Assembly: GCA_028285205.1 (NCBI GenBank)
Contig: JANQQA010000343.1
Coordinates: forward strand, 1-64,000
Direction of reading: 5' to 3'
DNA: 64,000 nucleotides
From: Bythopirellula sp.
GTDB taxonomy: Bacteria; Planctomycetota; Planctomycetia; Pirellulales; Lacipirellulaceae
Position 1 is the stretch's first letter. Each line of letters begins with the position of its first letter. Under the pieces are notes generated by a model. The model worked only from the letters and a program-made list of their open reading frames with translations, searched no databases and was not told the origin of the DNA. This document shows positions 44,767 through 53,297 of this stretch, piece by piece. Made by a program: the position numbers and the translations under genes.

Positions 44767-46506
44767 CTATTCCACCTGCCAATCGTCCAGGTGAATCTCC
44801 ACCGAGACGCGTCCCTGCCAGTTGTTGATCACCGGGCGAAAGGCGATCGACAGCGTGCCGTCGACTTGGGCGAGTTCTTCCTCCCAATCGCCACCTCCGA
44901 ATGCAACGGCACGCATCTTAACGCCGTGCTGGTCGAACACCACCGACAGGTGCCGCCCGGTGGAGCCCATGCGCTTGGGAACGCCGGCCAACCGCACTGC
45001 GCTCGTGCAAAGCACCGGACGAGAATTGCCATGACCGAATGGCGCCAGACTCTCGATTTGCTCCACCGTCTGACGCGTGAGCATCTGCAGGGTCGCCTCG
45101 CCATCAATGAGCAACTCGGCAATGCGATTCGCCTGAGATAACTGCTCGGCAGCAACTGCGCAAAAGGCGTCGCGAAACGCGTCGACCTGCTCCGGACGCA
45201 CGCGGCAGCCTGCGGCAGCGGCATGGCCACCGTGACTTTCTAAAAACTTACTACAGCGGGCAAAGGCCGTGTGCAAGTCGAAACCAGGCACACTGCGAGC
45301 CGAACCTATCCCCGGCTTCACGCCCAGCGGATCTCCCGCGATCACCACGACTGGCCGATGATACTTTTCTGCCAGACGGCCCGCGACGATGCCGATGACA
45401 CCCGCGTGCCAATCGGTATCCGCGAGCACGAAGGCCGGCGCGTTTTCGTACTCGGGAGTCGCCTTGATTTGTTTGGTGGCGGAACGCATGATACTGCGCT
45501 CCAACGACTGCCGTTGTTGGTTGAGTTCGTCTAGATACTTCGCAATCGTGTCGGCCCGCTCCGTACTCTCGGTCGTGAGCAGTTCTATGGCGATCTCGGC
45601 CTGGCCCAACCGCCCCGCGGCATTGAGTCTTGGTCCGATCGTGAAGCCGAGATCTTCGCCCTCCAAACGTGACTTACCAATGAGCTTCGTCGCGCGTAGC
45701 AGAGCCGCGATGCCAACGGTTGGCTGGGCCTTAAGTGCGTCGAGGCCGTAACGGACGAGAATTCGGTTCTCGTCGAGTAGCGGCACGACGTCGCAGACGG
45801 TGCCGATCGCCGCCAGCCCGACGGATTGCAGCAAGAAATTTCGCAACCGCTCAGTAACGCGTTGGCCCTCGCTGGCACACTGGCAAATGGCCCACGCCAA
45901 CTTGAACGCTACGGCTGCCCCGCAAAGCCCTGGGAAAGGATAATCGCGGCCAGGCAGATTGGGATGGACAATTGCCGTTGCCTCGGGCAGCCGCTCGGCG
46001 AGTTGATGATGGTCGGTGATGATCAACTTGAGGCCGAGTTGCCGCGCTAGTGCTGCTTCCTCGACGCTGGCAACACCGCAATCGACGGTGACAACTACTT
46101 CCGTTCCTTGCTCAGTCAGTTGCTGAAGTGCCTCGGAGTTCAGGCTGTAGCCTTCGTCGATGCGATGAGGAACGTAATAGTCGACATTCGCGTCAAGCAA
46201 CCGCAGGCAGCGCAGCAGGATGGCCGTCGCGGTCATGCCATCGGCGTCGTAGTCGCCGTAGATGGTGATCTTTTTCTGTGCCTGGACGGCTTCATAGATC
46301 GATTGAGCCGCATCTGCTGCGCCCGGCAATTCGCCCGGGTCGCGTAGGCCATTGAGCTTCGGGTCGAGAAACTGGCGCGCCTCGTCAGGGTTGTGAATTC
46401 CGCGCGAGAGCAACAGTTGGGCGACCACCGCGGGAATGCCGGCAGCACGCTGTAGCGTCGCGACGCTCTGGGGATCACAGGTCGCGATTCGCCAACGTTT
46501 GGCCAT
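44767..46506 (-). CDS. recJ: Single-stranded-DNA-specific exonuclease RecJ
   Basis: 579 residues. DHH-family motifs are in order: ITIYGDYDADGMTATAILLR (motif I), VVTVDCGVAS, LIITDHHQLAERLP (DHH), and FVLADTDWHAGVIGIVAGRL (DHHA1). SLESHGGHAAAAGCRVR-like sequence and GGHAAAAG complete the catalytic core, followed by a C-terminal OB-type domain. RecJ is a 5'-3' exonuclease in recombinational repair and mismatch repair. It lies downstream of rpmG on the same strand (123 bases). Confidence 0.95.
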   Translation of the reverse strand: MAKRWRIATCDPQSVATLQRAAGIPAVVAQLLLSRGIHNPDEARQFLDPKLNGLRDPGELPGAADAAQSIYEAVQAQKKITIYGDYDADGMTATAILLRCLRLLDANVDYYVPHRIDEGYSLNSEALQQLTEQGTEVVVTVDCGVASVEEAALARQLGLKLIITDHHQLAERLPEATAIVHPNLPGRDYPFPGLCGAAVAFKLAWAICQCASEGQRVTERLRNFLLQSVGLAAIGTVCDVVPLLDENRILVRYGLDALKAQPTVGIAALLRATKLIGKSRLEGEDLGFTIGPRLNAAGRLGQAEIAIELLTTESTERADTIAKYLDELNQQRQSLERSIMRSATKQIKATPEYENAPAFVLADTDWHAGVIGIVAGRLAEKYHRPVVVIAGDPLGVKPGIGSARSVPGFDLHTAFARCSKFLESHGGHAAAAGCRVRPEQVDAFRDAFCAVAAEQLSQANRIAELLIDGEATLQMLTRQTVEQIESLAPFGHGNSRPVLCTSAVRLAGVPKRMGSTGRHLSVVFDQHGVKMRAVAFGGGDWEEELAQVDGTLSIAFRPVINNWQGRVSVEIHLDDWQVE

Positions 46507-46629
46507 AGAGGGAGGCTAACACATAGGACCTGGGGATGAGAGGCTCAGATCCGTAGAAGTCGATTGGGGCCATTCATCCCTAAATCCCGGCCCCTGTGTC
46601 CTTCGTCCACCGCTTGATTCTTAGTCCGC

Positions 46630-46809
46630 CTACTTTTTCTTTTCCGTGTGCATCGTGTGCTTGCGGAGCCGTGGCGAGTACTTCAGCAGCTTGAGCTTCT
46701 CCCCACCCACTTTGCGACGAATCGTGTAGTTGTAATCGCCCGTTTCCTCGCACACGAGGAACACGGATTCGACCTTCTTTTTCTTTTTTCCGCCGGATTT
46801 CTTTGCCAT
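46630..46809 (-). CDS. rpmG: Ribosomal protein L33
   Basis: 59 residues, reading MAKKSGGKKKKKVESVFLVC, EETGDYNYTIRRK and KYSPRLRKHTMHTEKKK. This is the bacterial L33 pattern (FLVCEETGDYNYT...KYSPRLRKH); the zinc-type CxxC pairs are missing apart from the single C, so this is a zinc-free version. It is part of the 50S subunit. Upstream 300 bases hold its presumed promoter; recJ follows. Confidence 0.92.
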   Translation of the reverse strand: MAKKSGGKKKKKVESVFLVCEETGDYNYTIRRKVGGEKLKLLKYSPRLRKHTMHTEKKK

Positions 46810-47113
46810 TTTGAACGCTCGGTTTAGAAAATACTGAGGTTATCGATATACGTTCTGGCGCGATTGCCAGGATTGTTCAAGTCACTCGCAGCCCCACCCC
46901 AGCCTAGCGAGTCCTGGATTTTAAGGCTTTTCCTCGCTTCGATCTAGTGGTGAAAATCGCACCTGGATTCTGCATGAGGGGTTATACTTGAATTTGAGCA
47001 TTAGGTAGGAGATTAGAGGCCTCCGTCCGGGAACCTGATGTCTCGTATCTTTCGAGTTCTCATCGCTCATCCGGAGCAGTTGGGGGCTCGGGAGGAACTG
47101 CGGAAGAGAGTAC

Positions 47114-48706
47114 GTGAATTCCTTACCAGCAGACAATCCGCCGCTGTTTTCAGAGCCCCCTCAGGATTTGCCACGGATCGCGGCTGATGCTGGAGACGCC
47201 GCTGCCGACCCCGAATCATCCGATTCGGCTTCATCGGAGTCTCAGTTGCCGCGACGTAGCTCGCTCAGCGAGCCCATCTCACTGCTCGCCAGCGCGGCAA
47301 TCCATGTCCTTGTGTTGCTGGTACTCTCGTTGTGGCTGTTTCCGCTCCCAGGCAAGAGGCTCGATTTGGGGCTGGCTGGTGCGTTCAGTGAAGAATCCGA
47401 ATTGTTGGAGCTGGACGTCAACGAATTAGATTCGTCTGGCGGCGAGTTGACGATGGACCAGGAGATCGCCATCGACTTGCCCACGACAGACAATCTCGCT
47501 GACACCAATGTTGTCACGCCTTCGGAACTTACATTGCCCCAGACAACCGCGCCGTCGAACGTGACGGCTAGCCTTACCGATGCGATCAGCCAACCGCTTG
47601 CTTCGCGCGGCGGTGGCCTGGACGGTCGAAAGGCCCAAAACCGTCGCAGCCTGGCGCTGTCGGGTGGCGGCACGGAAGCCAGCGAGGCCGCCGTCGAACG
47701 GGGACTCGCTTGGTTGGCTGCCCATCAGTTCGATGACGGCGGCTGGCGATTCGATCTGACGACCTGCCCACAGTGCGCCGGTGCCTGCCGAAACTCGGGC
47801 TTTCGCAGCTCAACCACCGATGCGACCGGGTTGGCATTGCTATGCTTTTTGGGAGCCGGGTACACGCACGAAGAAGGCCCCTATCAGAACGAAGTCTTGA
47901 AGGGTCTTTACTATCTGCAGGAAAAGATGCTGCTGAGCTCGATGGGCGGTGATCTTCGCGATCGGTCGGTCGTATCTGAATTGCAGGGCAACGTGCTGTT
48001 GATGCAGAAAAACGGCGACATGTATTCGCACGCCATCGCTACCCTCGCCCTCTGCGAGGCCTACGCGATGACCCGCGATAAGACGCTGGCAGACGCGGCT
48101 CAGAAGGCTACCGATTTTATCGTCAACGCCCAGCACGAGGCTGGTGGGTGGCGGTACGAGCCGGGCATGCCTGGCGATTTGTCGGTGACCGGTTGGCAAC
48201 TGACCGCACTGAAGAGCGCTGTGCACGGTCGGCTGCAAGTACCACGCGAAGTGTGGTACCGAGCGATCGAGTTTCTCAACAGTGTGCAAGCATCCCGAGG
48301 CTCGCAGTACCGCTACAAAGCCAACGAGAATCCGCAACGAGTGATGTCCGTGGTCGGCCTGTTTTCACGAATGCTATTGGGCTGGCCACAAGACCATCGC
48401 CCGCTACGCAAAGGTGTGGCGCTGGTCGCCGACCAAGATCCGCGCGAGAATCACATGTACTTCAACTACTATGCCAGCCAAGTGTTGCGCCACCACGGCG
48501 GTAGTGGATGGGATCGCTGGAACCCGCGAATGCGGGATTACTTGGTTGATATGCAGAACACCCAGGGCCACGAAACTGGCAGCTGGTACTTCGACGAAGA
48601 TTGGAGCAACCCCGGCGGTCGGCTCTACACAACGACGCTTTCGATCTTGACGCTCGAAGTGTACTACCGCTACATGCCCATGTATCAAGAAGAATTTCTC
48701 AAATGA
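47114..48706 (+). CDS. Membrane-anchored prenyltransferase/squalene-cyclase-fold protein
   Basis: 530 residues from a GTG start. A Ser/Pro-rich N-terminus and one helix (PISLLASAAIHVLVLLVLSL) are followed by an acidic linker. From about residue 195 a series of alpha/alpha barrel repeats recalls the squalene-hopene cyclase/prenyltransferase fold (VERGLAWLAAHQFDDGGWRF, TDFIVNAQHEAGGWRYEPGM, IEFLNSVQASRGSQYRYKAN, RDYLVDMQNTQGHETGSWYF). There is a CPQCAGAC cysteine cluster. It lacks the DXDD motif, so a cyclase activity is unlikely; the repeats may bind a lipid or protein. The 3' end faces the riboswitch transcript. Confidence 0.8.
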   Translation: MNSLPADNPPLFSEPPQDLPRIAADAGDAAADPESSDSASSESQLPRRSSLSEPISLLASAAIHVLVLLVLSLWLFPLPGKRLDLGLAGAFSEESELLELDVNELDSSGGELTMDQEIAIDLPTTDNLADTNVVTPSELTLPQTTAPSNVTASLTDAISQPLASRGGGLDGRKAQNRRSLALSGGGTEASEAAVERGLAWLAAHQFDDGGWRFDLTTCPQCAGACRNSGFRSSTTDATGLALLCFLGAGYTHEEGPYQNEVLKGLYYLQEKMLLSSMGGDLRDRSVVSELQGNVLLMQKNGDMYSHAIATLALCEAYAMTRDKTLADAAQKATDFIVNAQHEAGGWRYEPGMPGDLSVTGWQLTALKSAVHGRLQVPREVWYRAIEFLNSVQASRGSQYRYKANENPQRVMSVVGLFSRMLLGWPQDHRPLRKGVALVADQDPRENHMYFNYYASQVLRHHGGSGWDRWNPRMRDYLVDMQNTQGHETGSWYFDEDWSNPGGRLYTTTLSILTLEVYYRYMPMYQEEFLK

Positions 48707-48799
48707 CGCGGCACTTGCCGCACATCTGTCGGGTAGCCTAATCCATCACACGGGGTCACGCGTCGCCAGCGGGAATCGTCATTCTCCATTGACAAAATT

Positions 48800-48862
48800 G
48801 GGGATGAGCCCGGCATCGACGTATTGGGGGCACCTACAACGCCTCAGAACGGACTCATCCCC
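48800..48862 (-). terminator. Terminator-like hairpin downstream of riboswitch
   Basis: 13-bp stem (one G-T pair): GGGGATGAGTCCG pairs with CGGGCTCATCCCC across a 37-base loop, followed in minus-strand direction by AATTTTG. It starts 8 bases after the stop of a 32-codon frame. A weak U-run makes termination uncertain, but the stem is strong. Confidence 0.5.
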
Positions 48863-48869
48863 GTCTCTA

Positions 48870-48968
48870 TCATCCCCTTCGACGATAATTAGACGAGACA
48901 GGACGTCTAGATCTTTCTTGATAAAGTCTCTCCGGCAGAGGTAGACCGTCACTTGTAGAGATGCTCAT
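48870..48968 (-). CDS. Candidate 32-residue peptide downstream of c-di-GMP riboswitch
   Basis: ATG at 48968, 38 bases after the end of the riboswitch aptamer, with AAGGCGGAAAG as possible ribosome-binding region. The peptide starts MSISTSDGLPLPERLYQ and ends basic (RRPVSSNYRRRG). There is no family match and no signal peptide. A frame of similar length (57 codons, GTG at 48952 to TGA at 48779) overlaps in another phase. Either may be fortuitous. The position between aptamer and hairpin is the main argument. Confidence 0.25.
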   Translation of the reverse strand: MSISTSDGLPLPERLYQERSRRPVSSNYRRRG

Positions 48969-49005
48969 GAGCCGTCTTTCCGCCTTCAGATTGCCGATTA
49001 GTTCA

Positions 49006-49083
49006 ATCTCGGCAGCCTGGCGATCTGCGGGAGACCCATGGCTTTGCGCCCCGACCTCGCGGTCGGTTTGCCTTGAGCGAGAT
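49006..49083 (-). ncRNA. c-di-GMP-I (GEMM-I) riboswitch aptamer
   Basis: Minus strand. P1 pairs ATCTCG (49078-49083) with CGAGAT (49006-49011). Inside lies CTCAAGGCAAACC, then the GNRA-capped helix CCGACC-GCGA-GGTCGG, then GGCGCAAAGCC, the arm ATGGGTCTCC...GATC, and GCCAGGCTGCCGAG. These are the hallmark elements of the GEMM-I fold. The residues corresponding to G20, A47 and C92 of the Vibrio Vc2 riboswitch appear conserved, which predicts c-di-GMP as ligand rather than cGAMP. It is in the 554-base gap after the enoyl-CoA hydratase gene. No conventional gene lies downstream in its direction. Confidence 0.9.
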
Positions 49084-49260
49084 GCTCGTTTGGATAGGGG
49101 CAGCCTGACGTTCTCGCTGACGCGTTGGGAACGGAAAACTAGGCCGCTAATAAACAGGTAGGTCACGAAATGGGGCAGGTCAAACGCAAAGGCTGGAATA
49201 AAATGCGATTAAGCAGTTTAACTACCGGACGCACCAGTTCGACCCCTCGCCTGGGGGTTC

Positions 49261-50052
49261 CTAGCGCCATTGTGGTGCGCGTTGTTCCGCATAAGCCGCA
49301 AGTCCTTCCTGTGCGGCTTCCGTCGTGAAGGCAGTGGCACGCATCACTGCTCCCGACGTGAGTTGCGTTTCCAGCTGTTCGCCCACGGTTTCGTTGAGCA
49401 ATCGCTTGCTGAGTTGGATCGCCTCGGGAGCACCTGCGGCACACTCGCGTGCAAGTTCCATCGCCCGCGCCCAAACTTTGTCGTGCGGGATCAGCTCGTG
49501 GAACAGTCCGATCTGATGCGATTCTTTCGCGTCAATTGTGGTTGAAGACAGGAGCAATCGCGCCGCCTGTCCACCACCGACTCGGAAACTCAACAGCGGG
49601 GCAGACACTCCCGCAACCAAGCCGTAACGGGGATCAGGCAAACCAAAACTCGCATTCTCAGCCGCGACGACCAGGTCACTTGCCAGCACCAGCCCCGCCC
49701 CTTCCGACAATGCCGCGCCGTTGACCGAAGCAATGATCGGCTTGGTAATCTCGAGCATTCTCAGCACTAAGTCGCGCCAAGCCGCCGCGTCCTCACCCCA
49801 TTGCTGCTGCACAGCGAGTTCGTCTTCGTCGGATTGCATCTCGTGCCAGTCGAGCCCTTCCGAGAAAGTGTCAGCCGCCCCCGTCACGATGATCGCGCGG
49901 ACCTTTTTCTCCAGGTACAAATCGTCGAGTGCTTCGCCGAGTTGCTGTACCATCAACCGCGTCATGCGATTTCCGTGATCAGGACGATTGATGATGATCG
50001 TACCGGCGCAGTCGGTCACTTTCACCTCAATGAGCTCACTCTGCATGTACAT
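49261..50052 (-). CDS. Enoyl-CoA hydratase/isomerase family protein
   Basis: 263 residues. Crotonase-fold signatures are IIINRPDHGNRMTRLMVQQL, AIIVTGAADTFSEGLDWHEM, the oxyanion-hole region IASVNGAALSEGAGLVLASD and ASFGLPDPRYGLVAGVSAPL, with REIVASGAP-like C-terminal helices. The Glu positions of classic hydratases cannot be placed with certainty. Members hydrate or isomerise enoyl-CoA thioesters. It follows the AtuA-like gene by six bases, so the two are probably co-transcribed and may share a substrate such as an isoprenoid acyl-CoA (inference). Confidence 0.88.
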   Translation of the reverse strand: MYMQSELIEVKVTDCAGTIIINRPDHGNRMTRLMVQQLGEALDDLYLEKKVRAIIVTGAADTFSEGLDWHEMQSDEDELAVQQQWGEDAAAWRDLVLRMLEITKPIIASVNGAALSEGAGLVLASDLVVAAENASFGLPDPRYGLVAGVSAPLLSFRVGGGQAARLLLSSTTIDAKESHQIGLFHELIPHDKVWARAMELARECAAGAPEAIQLSKRLLNETVGEQLETQLTSGAVMRATAFTTEAAQEGLAAYAEQRAPQWR

Positions 50053-50058
50053 GAGACG

Positions 50059-51318
50059 TTATCTCCACTCATTCGCAGGACGCGTATCGACCGAAACCGC
50101 AATCGTATCGCGCGGGACCTCGCACGTGAACCGAGCAATTTCGCACTGCAACTCCGGCCACGCGCCGATCTCTGCAGTGCGTTCATCTTGCTGAAACGCG
50201 AGGTGGTTTCTGGCCGCAGCAACGAACTGTTCGCAGCGCTGCTTGTCTTCGCTGCGATAGCGCACTCTCCAGTGACGAGTCATCGAAGCGCGACCGATCG
50301 ATTCGCTTTCGACTTCCGGCATCCGTTTGAGCACCTCAACATCAAGTGAAGAACCTTCTCCGGTGCCAAACTCAGCTTGCAGCTGCGTGACGACGTCGGT
50401 AGCTCGATTCGCACCTGCTGATTCCTCCAGTGCGACACAGAAGTCGGCAACATAGTTGGCCAGGTATTCGACCTGCAGCAACCAACATGCTGAAGCCGGT
50501 TCCCCCTGAATCTGCCGCCAGTCGAAATCTCCATTCCGCGTTGCATCATGGTGCTGGCCTGAGACGCGATAGCGGATATCGGCATGCGCCACCACGGATT
50601 CTCGCTCCGCCAGTGCCTCGAGCGACGTTCGATCGCTCGTACGTCTCCCCTCCTCGCGCTGAAAAGGCGAAATCCGCACGCCATGGTCGGGCTGGAAATC
50701 AACGACGTCTCCCGCGCAACTCGACGCAAACGCTAACTGTGCCAACGGATCCGCATCGTTCCACTCGAGCATCGTTGCACTAATCGCTGCGGCGAGCAGT
50801 GGAGCCGCCTGGTCGTAGCAACCCGTCACGATAAATCTCGAACCTTCGTCTAGCGCCGTCTGGATCGGCCCGCCGCCTAGTTCGACGTGAGCCGATAGCA
50901 AGGGCCGCGTCAGTTCTTGCAGTCTTTGCCCACTGCTGACGTCTCGCAGGGGCACGTCTGCGGCGAACAACTCCTCGAGGCAGTCCAGCTGATTGTCGCC
51001 ACGAATCGCCGTGATGGGCAGTTCCGCGTTACCGTGTTCGCACAGGTAGTTGGCCACGGCTTCGACACATCCCGTGGTGTCGCCACCTCCGGCGTTGGTG
51101 ACTAGCCTCAGCTGGGGATCGAGGTACAGCGGCTTGCGTAGCTGCTGAAGCTGCTTCAGCAATCCTGCCGCGTAGCCCGCTCTCGAATGGTCGCCCTGAG
51201 CGATTACCGCAGGCCAGCGGTAGTCCAGCTGCAACACATCAAGCTCTGCGTGCTCCGCCAACCTATCGAGGGTCGGGTTGTAACAGTCGTAGGCGGAGAC
51301 AACACGGGCGAATCGCAT
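50059..51318 (-). CDS. AtuA-like protein (DUF1446 family)
   Basis: 419 residues from the ATG at 51318; a start at 51390 adds 24. LDVLQLDYRWPAVIAQ, LRLVTNAGGGDTTGCVEAVA, LPITAIRGDN, SAHVELGGGPIQTALDEGSR and FIVTGCYDQAAPLLAAA follow the AtuA pattern (DYL, TNAGG, GD, SAYxGA, GRVADA regions). AtuA is needed for acyclic terpene (citronellol/geraniol) degradation in Pseudomonas, but its biochemical step is not established to my knowledge. Key Gly/Asp positions fit, though some signatures are divergent (TGCYDQ instead of TGRVAD). The next gene is an enoyl-CoA hydratase six bases downstream. Confidence 0.75.
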   Translation of the reverse strand: MRFARVVSAYDCYNPTLDRLAEHAELDVLQLDYRWPAVIAQGDHSRAGYAAGLLKQLQQLRKPLYLDPQLRLVTNAGGGDTTGCVEAVANYLCEHGNAELPITAIRGDNQLDCLEELFAADVPLRDVSSGQRLQELTRPLLSAHVELGGGPIQTALDEGSRFIVTGCYDQAAPLLAAAISATMLEWNDADPLAQLAFASSCAGDVVDFQPDHGVRISPFQREEGRRTSDRTSLEALAERESVVAHADIRYRVSGQHHDATRNGDFDWRQIQGEPASACWLLQVEYLANYVADFCVALEESAGANRATDVVTQLQAEFGTGEGSSLDVEVLKRMPEVESESIGRASMTRHWRVRYRSEDKQRCEQFVAAARNHLAFQQDERTAEIGAWPELQCEIARFTCEVPRDTIAVSVDTRPANEWR

Positions 51319-51664
51319 GACTGGGCTAATGCTGCGTTGGTTGGTGGATGGGATTGTGAGGCTTACAAGTGGTTTCGCATCAACTGGCAAGCGTCACCAT
51401 CGTGGCCTTTTCTGAACCTGCTGAGTGTTCGGTGTTGTTTTTATTCCTCATCTGTCACTTCCGTTGCCCATGTGCCGCAATCTGGGAATCTTCGTAAACC
51501 CATGTGAACATGAAACTTACCGCTTGCAAAGACCCTCCGGCGAGCTTCCCGGCATAACCTCTGCAATGAACTCACGCCGAGCGAAGCCACCCCCCAATCT
51601 CGATCCACGTGCTTTGGGCCTTGTGGATTTCTAGGAGTCGTCGAAGCACTCGGAGGAAACAGCC

Positions 51665-53227
51665 ATGTCACGTCGAATCAGCAAAAAGACCCCCATCAAC
51701 GGAAAAACGGAGACCAATGGCAAGTCCACCGATAGCAAGGCACCAGCGCGACCACTGAATCGACTGGCATCGTCTGACGACGTGGCGGATGACGCGGTCG
51801 AGGAATCCGATTCCAGCGAACACGAATCCGCAGCTATCGACGATCCGGTACGCATGTACCTTATGCAGATGGGCGAGATTCCGATGCTGTCTCGGGATAT
51901 GGAGGTCACCTCCGCCAAACGCATCGAAGCCACGCGAACGCGGTTTCGTCGCACGATGCTGTGCAACGATTTCGTGTTGCACGGAGCGGTTGAGCTGCTG
52001 CAAAAGGTCGTCGACGGAAATCTGCGTCTCGATCGCACGATCGAAATCTCGGTGACCAACACAGCCGAGAAGAAGCGTGCCCTCAAGCGGATTACGCCCA
52101 ACCTGGTAACCATTCGCCACCTGCTCGGGCAAAACCAGACTGACTTTCGTATTGCCGTCAGTTTGCAGGCGACCCAGGCACTGAAGAAACAAGCGTGGCG
52201 CAGAATGATCAGCCGCCGCAACAAGGCTGTGCGTCTGGTGGAGGAATTGAATCTCCGTCTGCAGCGTTTGCTGCCACTGATGGAGCAACTCCACGAAATC
52301 TCCGCACGAATGACGACGGTAAAAGAACAACTGGCCAAACCCGAGCAGCTGTTGCACTCGGGTTTGCAGCACGAGTTCACCGAAGAGCTCCGCTACCTGA
52401 TGCGAATCACCCTGGAAACGCCGCTGACACTGGCTCGATTGACGGAGCGCACCAACCAACGCAAACGGAAGTACGACCTAGCCAAGCGTGATCTCTCGGC
52501 CGCGAACCTTCGACTGGTCGTATCGATCGCTAAGCGTTACCGCAATCGTGGCATGAGCTTCTTGGACCTCATCCAGGAAGGCAACACAGGGCTGATGCGT
52601 GCGGTCGACAAATTCGAGCACGCTCGTGGTTACAAGTTCTCGACCTATGCGACCTGGTGGATTCGTCAGGCGATTACCCGGGCGATTGCCGATCAGAGCC
52701 GCACCATTCGTTTGCCCGTGCACATGATTGACACGATGAGCAAGATTCGCTCCGTAACGGCAGACTTCGTGCAGGAATTCGGTCGCGAGCCAAACCCCGA
52801 AGAAATCGCCGAACGAGCCGGGTTGTCGGTCGAAGATGCCAAGTGCGTCTACAAGATGACTCGTCAGCCGCTGTCGCTCGATCAGCCGGTTGGGGATCAC
52901 GAAGACAACTACTTCGGTGAGTTCCTCGAAGAACAAAGCGAAGACGATCCGCTTTACGATGCCAACCTGGAAGCTCTCAAGAAACGATTGGAAGAAGTGA
53001 TGACCGATCTCTCCTATCGCGAACGGGAAATCCTCCGCCTGCGGTACGGACTCGCCGACGGCTACACCTACACGCTCGAGGAAGTCGGCAAGATCTTCTC
53101 GGTCACACGAGAACGCGTTCGCCAGATCGAATCGAAGGCAGTGCGAAAACTCCAATCGCCCTACCGTTCGCGCTCGCTGACCGGTTTTCTCGACGGTGCC
53201 GAGCCGGTTCAACTCGATACGAACTAA
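51665..53227 (+). CDS. rpoD: Primary RNA polymerase sigma factor (sigma-70)
   Basis: 520 residues. The N-terminus is a Lys/Asp-rich stretch. Region 1.2: [20 protein letters not shown]. Region 2 carries [40 protein letters not shown] and the promoter -10 motif [19 protein letters not shown]. Region 3 includes [16 protein letters not shown]. Region 4 ends [20 protein letters not shown], binding -35 DNA. A GGAGG Shine-Dalgarno precedes the ATG. A strong terminator follows. The roughly 190-residue non-conserved stretch between regions 1.2 and 2 is Lys/Arg-rich and helical. Confidence 0.96.
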   Translation: MSRRISKKTPINGKTETNGKSTDSKAPARPLNRLASSDDVADDAVEESDSSEHESAAIDDPVRMYLMQMGEIPMLSRDMEVTSAKRIEATRTRFRRTMLCNDFVLHGAVELLQKVVDGNLRLDRTIEISVTNTAEKKRALKRITPNLVTIRHLLGQNQTDFRIAVSLQATQALKKQAWRRMISRRNKAVRLVEELNLRLQRLLPLMEQLHEISARMTTVKEQLAKPEQLLHSGLQHEFTEELRYLMRITLETPLTLARLTERTNQRKRKYDLAKRDLSAANLRLVVSIAKRYRNRGMSFLDLIQEGNTGLMRAVDKFEHARGYKFSTYATWWIRQAITRAIADQSRTIRLPVHMIDTMSKIRSVTADFVQEFGREPNPEEIAERAGLSVEDAKCVYKMTRQPLSLDQPVGDHEDNYFGEFLEEQSEDDPLYDANLEALKKRLEEVMTDLSYREREILRLRYGLADGYTYTLEEVGKIFSVTRERVRQIESKAVRKLQSPYRSRSLTGFLDGAEPVQLDTN

Positions 53228-53261
53228 CGACAACTCATTGACTGCAGTTTCCCTCTGTAGT

Positions 53262-53297
53262 GGCCCCGGCGCATTTCCCCCCGCCGGGGCCTTTTTT
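53262..53297 (+). terminator. Rho-independent terminator of rpoD
   Basis: 10-bp perfect stem GGCCCCGGCG/CGCCGGGGCC with a 10-base loop followed by six T, 35 bases after the rpoD stop. Textbook intrinsic terminator. Confidence 0.92.

Noticed and set aside
47114-48706. Functional squalene-hopene cyclase
   Set aside because: Repeat fold only; the DXDD motif is missing and the N-terminal membrane anchor is atypical.
48779-48952. 57-codon GTG-started frame downstream of the riboswitch
   Set aside because: Its end overlaps the strong hairpin at 48800-48862 and no Shine-Dalgarno precedes the GTG; the 32-codon frame fits the layout better. It is still possible.
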